This document shows, piece by piece, positions 27,203 through 35,700 of a stretch of 64,000 nt of DNA. The first letter of the stretch is position 1. Every line of letters starts with the position of its first letter. The position numbers were made by a program, and so were the translations under genes. The notes under the pieces are model-generated. The model ran no database searches and was not told the DNA's origin. It worked only from the letters and a program-made list of their open reading frames with translations. The stretch comes from Epilithonimonas caeni DSM 17710 (GTDB taxonomy: Bacteria > Bacteroidota > Bacteroidia > Flavobacteriales > Weeksellaceae): the NCBI RefSeq assembly GCF_000426465.1, contig NZ_AUFK01000013.1, positions 310,001 through 374,000 on the forward strand. Direction: 5' to 3'.

Positions 27203-27227
27203 GTGGGCAAAAGTGGTAAAATGTGGT
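27203..27227 (+). promoter_or_regulatory. MraZ box: three GTGG(G/T) repeats of 10-bp period
   Basis: GTGGG (27203-27207), GTGGT (27213-27217) and GTGGT (27223-27227) are each separated by 5 nt. This matches the known MraZ operator (GTGGG-N5 repeats, one per helical turn). The repeats occupy the -33 region of the promoter, as expected for autorepression of the dcw cluster. Confidence 0.88.
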
Positions 27228-27238
27228 AGATTTTTATA

Positions 27239-27246
27239 TAAATTTG
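27239..27246 (+). promoter_or_regulatory. -7 box of the mraZ/dcw promoter
   Basis: TAAATTTG fits TAnnTTTG and ends only 6 nt before the mraZ ATG at 27253. With the normal spacing to the start site the mRNA would begin at or very near the start codon. Confidence 0.7.
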
Positions 27247-27252
27247 CTCCAA

Positions 27253-27720
27253 ATGAAAAACTTCATTGGAACATACGAGTGTAAAATAGATGACAAAGGG
27301 CGCATCAAACTGCCTGCTTCGCTTACGAAGCAGATGGAACATTTTGCAGATGAGTCATTTGTAATCAAGCGTTCGGTGTTTCAGAAGTGTCTTGAGGTCT
27401 ATCCGATGAAGCCTTGGGAAAAACTGATGACAAAAATAAACGGTCTGAACCGATTTATCAAGAAAAATGCAGATTTCATCAGGATGTTTACGGCGGGAGT
27501 CAAAACCGTAGAGATGGACAACGTGGGTCGTCTGCAGATCAGCAAAGATTTGACACAATATGCAAATCTCAGCAAAGAAATTGTGATTACAAGTGCTGGA
27601 GAATTGTTTGAGATCTGGGACAAAGATTCTTACGAACAGGTAATTGCTGTCAGCGAATCAGACTTCGCCAGCCTTGCGGAAGATGTTATGGGAAATCTCG
27701 ATTCTGAAGAATTAAATTAA
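27253..27720 (+). CDS. mraZ: Transcriptional regulator MraZ
   Basis: 155 residues from the ATG at 27253. The longer reading from 27223 would start inside the operator repeats. Two tandem SpoVT/AbrB-type domains are visible: an N-terminal GTYECKIDDKGRIKLPASL and a second TVEMDNVGRLQISKDLTQYA, each with the D/N-x-x-G-R-(I/L) core. MraZ oligomers bind GTGGG repeats and repress the division cluster; such repeats lie in its own promoter. It is the first gene of the dcw cluster. Confidence 0.96.
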   Translation: MKNFIGTYECKIDDKGRIKLPASLTKQMEHFADESFVIKRSVFQKCLEVYPMKPWEKLMTKINGLNRFIKKNADFIRMFTAGVKTVEMDNVGRLQISKDLTQYANLSKEIVITSAGELFEIWDKDSYEQVIAVSESDFASLAEDVMGNLDSEELN

Positions 27721-27729
27721 TAAGTAATG

Positions 27730-27753
27730 TCATTCTGAGCTTGTCGAAGAATC
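27730..27753 (+). repeat. Dispersed palindromic repeat (CTGAGCTTGTCGAAG family), lone copy
   Basis: TCATTCTGAGCTTGTCGAAG and a few following bases lie in the 76-nt gap between mraZ and rsmH. Related copies occur at 38153, 38481 (inverted), 38548 (degenerate) and inside murC at 39387. Confidence 0.7.
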
Positions 27754-27796
27754 TGAAAGTATTAAACTCCTAACTAACAATTATCAACTAGACAAA

Positions 27797-28690
27797 ATGT
27801 ATCATAATCCAGTATTATTAAAACAAAGCGTAGACGCTCTGGTAACCAATCCGGACGGTATTTACGTGGATTGTACGTTTGGTGGTGGAGGTCACTCGAG
27901 AGAGATTTTGAGCCGACTTTCTGATAAAGGCAAACTGTTTTCTTTTGACCAGGATTTGGATGCGCTGAAGAATGCGATTGATGACCCCAGATTTACATTG
28001 GTAAATCAGAATTTCAGGTTTCTGGAAAACTCGATGTTGGCTTATGGTGTCTCCCAGGTTGACGGGATTTTAGCAGACTTGGGCGTTTCTTCTCATCAGT
28101 TCGATGAAGCGGAAAGAGGATTTTCTACCAGAAGCAATGCGCCTCTTGATATGAGAATGAATGTGATGCAGACTCTGGATGCAAAAAGGATCATCAACGA
28201 TTACGAAGAAGAAGACCTCGCAAATATCTTTTACCAATATGGGGAGCTGAGAGAATCTCGAAAATTGGCAAGGGAAATCGTTCATCATAGAAAAACGAAG
28301 AAAATCAATACAACGGAAGATTTGAAAAATCTCTTCAGTTATATTCCGGCCTTTAAGCAGAATAAATTTTTTGCTCAGGTTTTTCAGGCTATCAGAATTG
28401 AGGTTAATCAAGAGTTGGAAGTTTTGAAAGAAATGCTGGTTCAATCTTACAAGATTTTAAAAGTTGAAGGAAGATTGGTTGTGATTTCTTACCATTCTTT
28501 AGAAGATAGATTGGTAAAACGTTTCCTGAAAAATGGGATGTTCGAAGGTGAACCTCAACGTGATATTTACGGAAATTATGCGAAAGCTTTTGAATTATTA
28601 AAAACAAAAGCAATCATTCCTGATGATAAGGAAATTGAAGAGAACTCTCGTGCAAGAAGTGCGAAAATGAGAATAGGAACAAAATTATAG
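27797..28690 (+). CDS. rsmH: 16S rRNA (cytosine1402-N4)-methyltransferase
   Basis: 297 residues. It methylates C1402 in the ribosomal P site using S-adenosylmethionine. Motifs include MYHNPVLLKQSVDAL, the SAM-binding VDCTFGGGGHSREIL, DGILADLGVSSHQFDEAERGFS and VISYHSLEDRLVKRFLK, with a basic C-terminus ending in ARSAKMRIGTK. Length and position after mraZ are standard. Confidence 0.97.
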   Translation: MYHNPVLLKQSVDALVTNPDGIYVDCTFGGGGHSREILSRLSDKGKLFSFDQDLDALKNAIDDPRFTLVNQNFRFLENSMLAYGVSQVDGILADLGVSSHQFDEAERGFSTRSNAPLDMRMNVMQTLDAKRIINDYEEEDLANIFYQYGELRESRKLAREIVHHRKTKKINTTEDLKNLFSYIPAFKQNKFFAQVFQAIRIEVNQELEVLKEMLVQSYKILKVEGRLVVISYHSLEDRLVKRFLKNGMFEGEPQRDIYGNYAKAFELLKTKAIIPDDKEIEENSRARSAKMRIGTKL

Positions 28691-28766
28691 TTGATGGTTT
28701 TAGTTGATGGTTGTTGGAGAAATTCTAAATCTATCAACTGTCAACCGACAACAAACAATACCAAAA
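28690..28766 (+). repeat. Palindromic repeat (GTTGATGGTTGTTGG / CAACCGACAAC family)
   Basis: The rsmH-ftsL gap holds repeated GTTGATGG units followed by complementary ATCAACTGTCAACCGACAAC units. A related palindrome occurs in-frame inside murG at 37704-37771. Confidence 0.6.
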
Positions 28767-29132
28767 ATGGCAAAATTAACTCAAAGCAGACAGAAGAAAC
28801 TCACTTTTATGGATATCATAAAAGGGAATTTTCTTAACCGTGATGAGGTAAAAGCGCATTACAAGTATTTTCTGTTCATTTTCGGGCTGTTGATGGTGAT
28901 GATTTATAGCAACCATTTGGTTAACAAAAAGATTGAACATGTTAACAAACTTAAAGAAGAGACAGAAGAGTATAAGTCGCGAAATGCTTACGCACAAAGC
29001 AGACTGATAAAAATCAGAATGGAATCCGAACTCGGGAAAGAAATGGTTCAGGATTCTCTGGTGAGTTTGGAAAGCCATCCAATGAAATTATTGATAAAAG
29101 TTGACAGTACAGATGATAAAGCAACCAAATAA
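28767..29132 (+). CDS. ftsL: FtsL-like septum protein
   Basis: 121 residues from the ATG at 28767; the reading from 28704 would translate repeat sequence. Topology is that of FtsL: a short basic cytoplasmic N-terminus, one transmembrane helix (YKYFLFIFGLLMVMIYSNHL, about residues 32-51), then a periplasmic coiled coil (KKIEHVNKLKEETEEYKSR). Sequence conservation in FtsL is low, so the assignment rests on topology and position before ftsI. It overlaps ftsI by 20 nt. Confidence 0.8.
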   Translation: MAKLTQSRQKKLTFMDIIKGNFLNRDEVKAHYKYFLFIFGLLMVMIYSNHLVNKKIEHVNKLKEETEEYKSRNAYAQSRLIKIRMESELGKEMVQDSLVSLESHPMKLLIKVDSTDDKATK

Positions 29133-31113
29133 CAATTACGAAAAAAAGCGTTCCAATGCGTTGAAGTGGGGCTACCTTTTTGTGTTGGGAGCTTTCATTT
29201 TGTTTGTCATTTTTCTGACGAGGATTTTAATTCTTCAGAATACCAATGTTGAAGAATTCGAAAATAATTACATCAGCAAAAATTACCGTGAAGCAACTTT
29301 AAAGGCTGCTCGTGGAAATCTTTTCGCTTCCGATGGCTCTATCTTGGCAACAACGGTAATGCGTTATGATATCTATCTGGATTTCAAATCGATGAGAGAT
29401 ACGATCTATTCCAATAATATTGGCGCTTTGACAGATTCTCTCAGCAAAATGTTTGATAAACCCAGAAGTTATTTCCGAGCAAAACTGGATGCTCAGAACA
29501 AAAAAAATAATCAGTATTATCTTTTGGCAAAAGGCCTCGATTTCGATGAATATGATAGGATCCGAGAATTTCCGATTTTCAACAGAGGAAAAAATAAAGG
29601 AGGTTTCATTGTAGAAAGAAATTTCCGAAGAGAACTGGCAACCACTCAAATCGGGGCTGGAACAATCGGTGCTGATAACGGCGAATCAAAATCTGGTCTG
29701 GAAGGTGCTTTCAGTAAATTCTTAACAGGAATTGATGGAAAGCGGTTGGAACAGAAAATCACTTCTTCTCAGTGGAAACCAATTGATTACTGGAAGGTCC
29801 AGGAGCCTGTTGACGGGCAAGATGTCTATACAACTCTGGATTTGAGAATTCAGGATATTGCACATTCGGCATTGGAAAATCAATTGATAAAATTCGATGC
29901 AAACCACGGAAGTGTTGTTGTTATGGAAGTTGAAACGGGGAAGATCCGTGCGATGGTCAATCTTAGAAGAACCGAACCGGGAATCTATGTCGATGCTTAT
30001 AATTACACCGTAAAAGATGCCCAGGAGCCAGGTTCTACATTCAAAACGGTATCACTTTTGGCAGCGATGGACGATGGTTTCATTGATGAAAATACGAAGG
30101 TCAACATCGGAAACGGAATCTGGACTTATGCCGGACAAAGAATCACAGACGGTCATGGTGGTGGAACTTATGATGTGAGCGATGTTTTGGCGAAGTCAAG
30201 CAACGTTGGAGCAGCGAAATTAATTACAGAACATTATGCAGATAAACCACAGGTTTTCATAGACCATTTGAAACGGTGGAAGATGTTCGATAAAATGCAG
30301 ATCGAATTACCTGGAATTGCAAAGCCTTCAATTCAAACGCCACAAAGCAAACGTTGGAACAAAGCAACTTTGGCCTCTTTAGCTTATGGATATTCGTCAA
30401 GATTTCCACTTCTGCAGCTGGTAACTTTTTATAATGGGATTGCAAACAAAGGCAAAATGGTAAAGCCTCTTTTCATTGATAAAATAATGAAGGATGGGAA
30501 AGTCCTTTATGAGGCAAAACCAGAGGTCATGGTTAAAAAGATGGCGTCCGATAAGGCAATTGAAATGATGACCAGTGCATTGACAAAAGCTGTTGAAAAA
30601 GGAACAGCAAAAAGTATCTATACACCAAATCTTAAAATTGCGGGGAAAACAGGAACGGCCAGATTTGAATATTGGAAGAAAGACGGTCCAATGAAATATC
30701 AGGCCTCTTTTGCAGGATTTTATCCGGCGGATAATCCGAAATATACTTGTATAGTAGTTGTCAATCAGCCAGATACGTCAAAAGGCTTTTATGGGGGGAC
30801 AGTTTCAGCACCGGTTTTTAAAGAGATTGCCGGAAAGACATTCCTGAAAACACCTTTGAACGTTGAAAAAGACCTTTTGGTTGAACACAAAGTTGACCTT
30901 AATAGAATGACAGCACCAAATGTAAAGGTGAATGTGACAAGAGATTCGATGCCGAATCTGGTTGGGATGATTGGAAAGAATGTGATTCCACAGCTTGAAA
31001 ATATGGGTTACAGGGTGGATTATAAAGGCGTTGGAAAAATCACCGGACAATTCCCTGCAGAAGGAGCAGCTATTGGAAAGAACCAAAAGATTTATCTGAA
31101 TCTTCAGAATTGA
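29113..31113 (+). CDS. ftsI: Septal transpeptidase (class B PBP) with one PASTA domain
   Basis: 666 residues from the ATG at 29113, inside the end of ftsL. It cross-links peptidoglycan at the septum. One N-terminal membrane helix (about 20-40) precedes the PBP dimerisation domain. Transpeptidase motifs are EPGSTFKT (Ser near residue 308), KSSNVG (SxN near 362) and GKTGTA (KTG near 511). A PASTA domain (about 610-666, SMPNLVGMIGKNVIPQLENMG) closes the protein, as in Bacteroidota and Gram-positive PBPs but not in E. coli FtsI. Confidence 0.95.
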   Translation: MIKQPNNNYEKKRSNALKWGYLFVLGAFILFVIFLTRILILQNTNVEEFENNYISKNYREATLKAARGNLFASDGSILATTVMRYDIYLDFKSMRDTIYSNNIGALTDSLSKMFDKPRSYFRAKLDAQNKKNNQYYLLAKGLDFDEYDRIREFPIFNRGKNKGGFIVERNFRRELATTQIGAGTIGADNGESKSGLEGAFSKFLTGIDGKRLEQKITSSQWKPIDYWKVQEPVDGQDVYTTLDLRIQDIAHSALENQLIKFDANHGSVVVMEVETGKIRAMVNLRRTEPGIYVDAYNYTVKDAQEPGSTFKTVSLLAAMDDGFIDENTKVNIGNGIWTYAGQRITDGHGGGTYDVSDVLAKSSNVGAAKLITEHYADKPQVFIDHLKRWKMFDKMQIELPGIAKPSIQTPQSKRWNKATLASLAYGYSSRFPLLQLVTFYNGIANKGKMVKPLFIDKIMKDGKVLYEAKPEVMVKKMASDKAIEMMTSALTKAVEKGTAKSIYTPNLKIAGKTGTARFEYWKKDGPMKYQASFAGFYPADNPKYTCIVVVNQPDTSKGFYGGTVSAPVFKEIAGKTFLKTPLNVEKDLLVEHKVDLNRMTAPNVKVNVTRDSMPNLVGMIGKNVIPQLENMGYRVDYKGVGKITGQFPAEGAAIGKNQKIYLNLQN

Positions 31114-31123
31114 AAATAGTAAA

Positions 31124-31167
31124 AGTCCCGAAGAGCGATTTAATAAAGCATAGGATGAAATCCTATG
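31124..31167 (+). repeat. Dispersed repeat with perfect hairpin at the murE start
   Basis: CATAGGAT-GAA-ATCCTATG (31149-31167) is an 8-bp perfect stem preceded by CCCGAAGAGCGATTTAATA, a combination I know as a common Bacteroidota intergenic repeat. It creates an extra in-frame ATG at 31165 ahead of the likely real murE start at 31177. Confidence 0.65.
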
Positions 31168-31176
31168 AACAATAAA

Positions 31177-32637
31177 ATGAAATTAGAAAAATTATTACAA
31201 AGAATCCAGATCCTGGAAACAGTTGGAACTCTTCAAAAAGAAGTGTCGGAATTGGTTTTCGACAGCAGAAAAGTTGTTGAAAATTCTTTGTATGTGGCAT
31301 TGAGAGGAACAGTTTCCGACGGTCATTCCTACATCGGTCAAAGTATTGAAAAAGGTGCAAAAACGATTGTCTGTGAAGAATTGCCTTCAGAAATCAATGA
31401 TGAGGTAACTTATATTAAAGTTGAAGATTCCTCCAAAACTTTAGGACACCTGGCTTCTAATTTTTATGGAAATCCTTCCCAAAAACTGAATCTAATTGGT
31501 GTTACCGGAACCAACGGGAAAACTTCGGTAACAACTTTATTGTTTGATATTTTCAAAACTTTGGGTTATCAATCCGCTTTGATTTCCACTGTTGAATACA
31601 GAATCGGAGATGAGATTATTCCGTCAACGCATACAACGCCGGACGTGATTCGTCTGAATCAAATGCTGGCGAAAGCGGTTGAAATCGGTTGCGAATATGC
31701 TTTTATGGAAGTGAGTTCTCACGGGATTTCCCAGGACAGAATCGAGGGATTACATTTCAAAATCGCTGGCTTTACGAATATCACGCACGACCATTTGGAT
31801 TATCATAAGACTTTCCAGAATTATATCTACGCCAAGAAGAGATTCTTTGACGAGTTGGAAGATTCTGCGATTGCTATTACGAATGCCGATGACAAAAATG
31901 GATTGGTAATGTTGCAGAATACCAAAGCGAAAAAGAAAACTTTTGCTTTGAAAACAATGGCAGATTTCCACGGAAAAGTCTTGGAAGTGGATTTTAACGG
32001 AATGTTGCTGAATTTCAATAACAAAGAATTCTGGACAACATTGACGGGGAAATTCAATGCTTATAATCTGCTTTTGGCTTACGGAATTGCGTTGGAATTA
32101 GGAATGAAAGAAGATAAAGTATTACAGGCGATTTCTATTCTTCACAGGGTGAACGGAAGATTTGAAACAATAAAATCCGACAGCGGAATTTTCTTCGTGG
32201 TGGATTATTCCCACACACCGGACGCCTTGGAAAACGTGTTGGACAGCATCAACGAAATCAGAACCAAAAACGAAAGATTAATAACGGTTTTCGGTTGCGG
32301 AGGCGACAGAGACAAAACCAAACGTCCGGAAATGGGCGACATCGCTACCAAAAAATCGACTTTGGCCATCATTACATCTGACAATCCAAGAACTGAAGAA
32401 CCAACACAGATTATCAAAGAAATAGAAGCTGGCGTTCAGCCTCAGAATTTCAGCAAATATACTTCGATTCCTGACAGAAGAGAAGCTATAAAAATGGCTA
32501 TCAAATTTGCCGAACCAAAAGATATTGTTTTGGTGGCTGGAAAAGGCCACGAAACATATCAGGAAATCAACGGTGTGAAACATCATTTTGATGACAAAGA
32601 AACGATAAGGGAACTTTTGAATTTGATGGGAAAGTGA
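31177..32637 (+). CDS. murE: UDP-MurNAc-L-Ala-D-Glu:meso-diaminopimelate ligase
   Basis: 486 residues from the ATG at 31177; the ATG at 31165 lies in a repeat hairpin. MurE adds the third residue to the peptidoglycan stem in the cytoplasm. The ATP loop is GVTGTNGKTSVTTL; the carbamylated-Lys region and HTPDALENVLDS are present, and the DNPR motif (TSDNPRTEEP) predicts meso-DAP, not lysine, as substrate. Asd, which feeds DAP synthesis, and an NlpC/P60 DAP-peptidase are encoded elsewhere in the window. Confidence 0.96.
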   Translation: MKLEKLLQRIQILETVGTLQKEVSELVFDSRKVVENSLYVALRGTVSDGHSYIGQSIEKGAKTIVCEELPSEINDEVTYIKVEDSSKTLGHLASNFYGNPSQKLNLIGVTGTNGKTSVTTLLFDIFKTLGYQSALISTVEYRIGDEIIPSTHTTPDVIRLNQMLAKAVEIGCEYAFMEVSSHGISQDRIEGLHFKIAGFTNITHDHLDYHKTFQNYIYAKKRFFDELEDSAIAITNADDKNGLVMLQNTKAKKKTFALKTMADFHGKVLEVDFNGMLLNFNNKEFWTTLTGKFNAYNLLLAYGIALELGMKEDKVLQAISILHRVNGRFETIKSDSGIFFVVDYSHTPDALENVLDSINEIRTKNERLITVFGCGGDRDKTKRPEMGDIATKKSTLAIITSDNPRTEEPTQIIKEIEAGVQPQNFSKYTSIPDRREAIKMAIKFAEPKDIVLVAGKGHETYQEINGVKHHFDDKETIRELLNLMGK

Positions 32638-32646
32638 TTATAAACG

Positions 32647-33049
32647 ATAATTGATAAATGATAATCGATGGATTTTAACACCATTTTTGCTGAAAGAACA
32701 AAAAGATTAGCGATATCAATTATTAATGAATTATCGCAATTGCCTTATTCGGATAAGGTTTCGGTAATTAGAAAACAAATATTTAGGTCTTCCAGTTCAA
32801 TTGCTGCAAATTATAGAGCTATGTGTAGAGCAAGGTCTAATAAAGAAAAATATGCAAAATTATGTATTGTGGTTGAAGAGACTGACGAAACTGTATTTTG
32901 GTTAGAAATTATTGAAGAAATTAAAATGACAAATAATATAGAATTGATTAAAAATCTAAAGAACGAAGCGGAAGAAATTTTGAAAGTAACCTCCAGTTAC
33001 AAGAAAAAAATTGGTGCGGATTTATAATCAATTATCATTTATCAACTAT
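32647..33049. repeat. Inverted repeats bracketing a four-helix-bundle gene
   Basis: The left arm 32647-32665 (ATAATTGATAAATGATAAT) is complementary to the right arm 33031-33049 with one mismatch in 19. Between them lies only the 120-codon gene, whose ATG starts 3 nt after the left arm. The same repeat sequence occurs without a gene at about 36944-36990, 43089-43166 and 45968-46024. Confidence 0.75.
32668..33027 (+). CDS. Four-helix-bundle protein (23S IVP / S23 family)
   Basis: 119 residues. The pattern FAERTKRLAISIINELSQLPYSDKVSVIRKQIFRSSSSIAANYRAMCRARSNKEKYAKLCIVVEETDETVFWLEII is typical of the four-helix-bundle family first seen inside 23S rRNA intervening sequences. The proteins form pentamers of unknown function. 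The gene breaks the otherwise conserved murE-mraY junction and is framed by inverted repeats, so it looks like a small inserted cassette rather than a cell-wall gene. Confidence 0.88.
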   Translation: MDFNTIFAERTKRLAISIINELSQLPYSDKVSVIRKQIFRSSSSIAANYRAMCRARSNKEKYAKLCIVVEETDETVFWLEIIEEIKMTNNIELIKNLKNEAEEILKVTSSYKKKIGADL

Positions 33050-33054
33050 CATTT

Positions 33055-34296
33055 ATGTTATACTATCTATACGAATATTTAACTGCTCACGGAATCCACG
33101 TTCCGGGAATGAATTTGTTCAAATACATTTCGTTCCGTGCAGCGATGGCAGTTTTGTTTTCACTGATTATTGCGATGGCTTACGGAAAGAGAATCATCAA
33201 TTTCCTAAGAAGAAAGCAGATGGGAGAACTGGTGAGAGACCTTGGTCTGGAAGGACAAAAGCAGAAAGAAGGAACGCCAACAATGGGAGGTTTGATTATC
33301 ATTTTGGCAACTATTATTCCGGTTTTGCTGTTTACCAGAATTACAAATGTCTACATCGTTCTTCTGATTATCTCGGTTTTGTGGATGGGAGCGATTGGAT
33401 TTTTAGACGATTATCTCAAAAAAGTTAAGAAAAACAAAGACGGATTAAGTGGAAAATTCAAAGTCATTGGGCAGGTTGGTTTAGGCCTAATTGTCGGAGT
33501 TACAATGTATTTTCACCCGGATGTTGAGGTTAAGAGAAAGTATGCCGATGCAACGGTTATCAACAGAAATAATGTAGAGCAGAACTTTATGCCGGACGAA
33601 AAAATTCCGGTTTCTACGGTTCCTTTTACTAAAAATAACGAGTTCGATTACAGTGGGATTTTATTCTGGATGGATGATGCAAAAGCGCACGAATGGGCTT
33701 GGATTGTTTTCATCCCGATTGTAATTTTTATTGTAACAGCAGTTTCCAACGGTGCAAATATCACGGATGGAATTGACGGATTAGCTGCAGGAACAAGTAC
33801 AGTGATTCTGCTGACTTTGGCATTTTTTGCTTACGTTTCCGGAAATATGATTTTCGCAGACTATCTGAATATTATGTTTCTTCCGCATATGGGCGAGACC
33901 ACGATTTTTGCGCTTGCATTGGTTGGAGCAGTTATAGGATTTTTCTGGTACAACACTTATCCGGCGCAGATTTTTATGGGAGACACAGGAAGTTTAATGT
34001 TAGGAGGTGTAATAGCCGTTTTAGCAATCATTCTAAGGAAAGAATTATTAATTCCCGTTTTATGCGGCGTGTTCCTTATCGAAAATCTTTCAGTGATTCT
34101 GCAGGTAATGGTTTTCAAATACAGAAAGAAAAAATATGGGCTGGAATATGCTCAAAACAATAGATTATTCAAGATGTCACCATTGCATCATCATTATCAG
34201 AAAGAAGGTTTCCATGAAAGTAAAATTGTTAATCGAATGATAATCATCGGTGTAATGCTGGCGATTATTTGTCTAATTACTTTAAAAACTAGATAA
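33055..34296 (+). CDS. mraY: Phospho-N-acetylmuramoyl-pentapeptide transferase
   Basis: 413 residues, multi-pass membrane enzyme that moves phospho-MurNAc-pentapeptide to undecaprenyl phosphate to make lipid I. Active-site features: [21 protein letters not shown] (catalytic Asp pair), [27 protein letters not shown] and the C-terminal [14 protein letters not shown] loop of about 60 residues around [22 protein letters not shown] is longer than in E. coli MraY, as is usual in Bacteroidota. Confidence 0.97.
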   Translation: MLYYLYEYLTAHGIHVPGMNLFKYISFRAAMAVLFSLIIAMAYGKRIINFLRRKQMGELVRDLGLEGQKQKEGTPTMGGLIIILATIIPVLLFTRITNVYIVLLIISVLWMGAIGFLDDYLKKVKKNKDGLSGKFKVIGQVGLGLIVGVTMYFHPDVEVKRKYADATVINRNNVEQNFMPDEKIPVSTVPFTKNNEFDYSGILFWMDDAKAHEWAWIVFIPIVIFIVTAVSNGANITDGIDGLAAGTSTVILLTLAFFAYVSGNMIFADYLNIMFLPHMGETTIFALALVGAVIGFFWYNTYPAQIFMGDTGSLMLGGVIAVLAIILRKELLIPVLCGVFLIENLSVILQVMVFKYRKKKYGLEYAQNNRLFKMSPLHHHYQKEGFHESKIVNRMIIIGVMLAIICLITLKTR

Positions 34297-34312
34297 AAAC
34301 TAATAACCACAA

Positions 34313-35656
34313 ATGAGAGTAGTAATACTTGGAGGAGGCGAAAGCGGCGTTGGCGCTGCATATTTGGCAAAAGCCAAAGGCTTTGATGTCTTTCTTTCGG
34401 ATATGGGATTGATCCGTGAGAATTACAAAAAAGAATTGGAAGAGCTTGGGATTGACTATGAAGACGGAATACATTCCGAAGAAAAAATTCTGAATGCCGA
34501 TTGGGTCATCAAAAGCCCCGGAATTCCAAAGAAGGCAGAAATGGTTCAGAAGATTCAGGAGAAAGGAATCCGGTTATCTTCTGAGATTGAATTTGCTTCG
34601 GAATTTACCAACGCAAAAATCATTGCGATTACAGGAAGTAATGGAAAAACGACGACAACGTCTTTGATTTATTATATTCTGAAGGAAGACGGATTCAATG
34701 TCGGATTGGGTGGAAACATCGGGAAGAGCTTTGCAAAACAGGTGGCTGAAGAGAGTTTTGATTATTATGTATTGGAAGTGAGCAGCTTTCAGTTGGATGA
34801 TATTCAGAATTTCAGACCCTACATTTCATTGTTGCTGAATTTGTCAAAAGACCATCTTGACCAATACAATTACAATTATGAAGAATATGCTTTGGCTAAA
34901 TTCAGAATTGCTGAAAATCAGGAGGCTAATAATTTTTTCATCTATAACAAAGATGACGAAATGAGCAAATCGATTCTGGAAAAATTGGATTTGAAAGTGA
35001 CCAAAGTTCCATTCTCATTGGATGAAAAATTGGAAAAAGGCGCATTCTCAATTGATGAGAACTTTGTAGTCAATATCAATGAAGGATTCACGATGAATAT
35101 CGACGAATTATCATTGGTTGGAAAACATAATGTAGCAAATAGCCTGGCAGCAAGTATCGCTGGAAAGTTATTGGAAATCAGCAATGAGAGTATCAGGCAT
35201 TCTTTGATGACATTCCAGGCGGTTGAGCACAGATTGGAACCTGTGGTTGAAATCAGGGGTGTAAAGTTCATCAACGACAGCAAAGCGACCAACGTGAATG
35301 CCACTTACTTCGCTTTGGAAAGTATGAAACAGCCGGTTGTCTGGATTGTTGGCGGGAAAGATAAAGGAAACGATTATACGGAAATCGAAGAATTAGTCAA
35401 GAAAAAAGTAAAAGCAATAGTTTGCTTAGGGGTTGATAATCATAAGATTATTGATTTCTTCAAAGACAAGAAAACAGAGATTTATGACACTTCCAGTATG
35501 CAGAAAGCGGTAGAAGTTTCTAAATCAATTGCAGAAAAAGGAGACGTGGTTTTATTGTCACCTTGCTGCGCAAGTTTTGATTTGTTCAATGGCTATGAAG
35601 ACCGTGGAAATCAATTCAAAAAAGAAGTATTAAACGAATTAATAATTAACAATTAA
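34313..35656 (+). CDS. murD: UDP-N-acetylmuramoyl-L-alanine:D-glutamate ligase
   Basis: 447 residues. It adds D-Glu to UDP-MurNAc-L-Ala. The N-terminal Rossmann-like domain starts MRVVILGGGESGVGAAYLA, the ATP loop is AITGSNGKTTTTSLIYYIL, and the C-terminal domain carries VEHRLEPV, FINDSKATNVNAT and LLSPCCASFDLFNGYEDRG. It sits 16 nt after mraY, normal dcw order. Confidence 0.97.
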   Translation: MRVVILGGGESGVGAAYLAKAKGFDVFLSDMGLIRENYKKELEELGIDYEDGIHSEEKILNADWVIKSPGIPKKAEMVQKIQEKGIRLSSEIEFASEFTNAKIIAITGSNGKTTTTSLIYYILKEDGFNVGLGGNIGKSFAKQVAEESFDYYVLEVSSFQLDDIQNFRPYISLLLNLSKDHLDQYNYNYEEYALAKFRIAENQEANNFFIYNKDDEMSKSILEKLDLKVTKVPFSLDEKLEKGAFSIDENFVVNINEGFTMNIDELSLVGKHNVANSLAASIAGKLLEISNESIRHSLMTFQAVEHRLEPVVEIRGVKFINDSKATNVNATYFALESMKQPVVWIVGGKDKGNDYTEIEELVKKKVKAIVCLGVDNHKIIDFFKDKKTEIYDTSSMQKAVEVSKSIAEKGDVVLLSPCCASFDLFNGYEDRGNQFKKEVLNELIINN

Positions 35657-35700
35657 TAGTTAAGAATGTTCATTATTCATTTTTAATTATTCATTATAAG

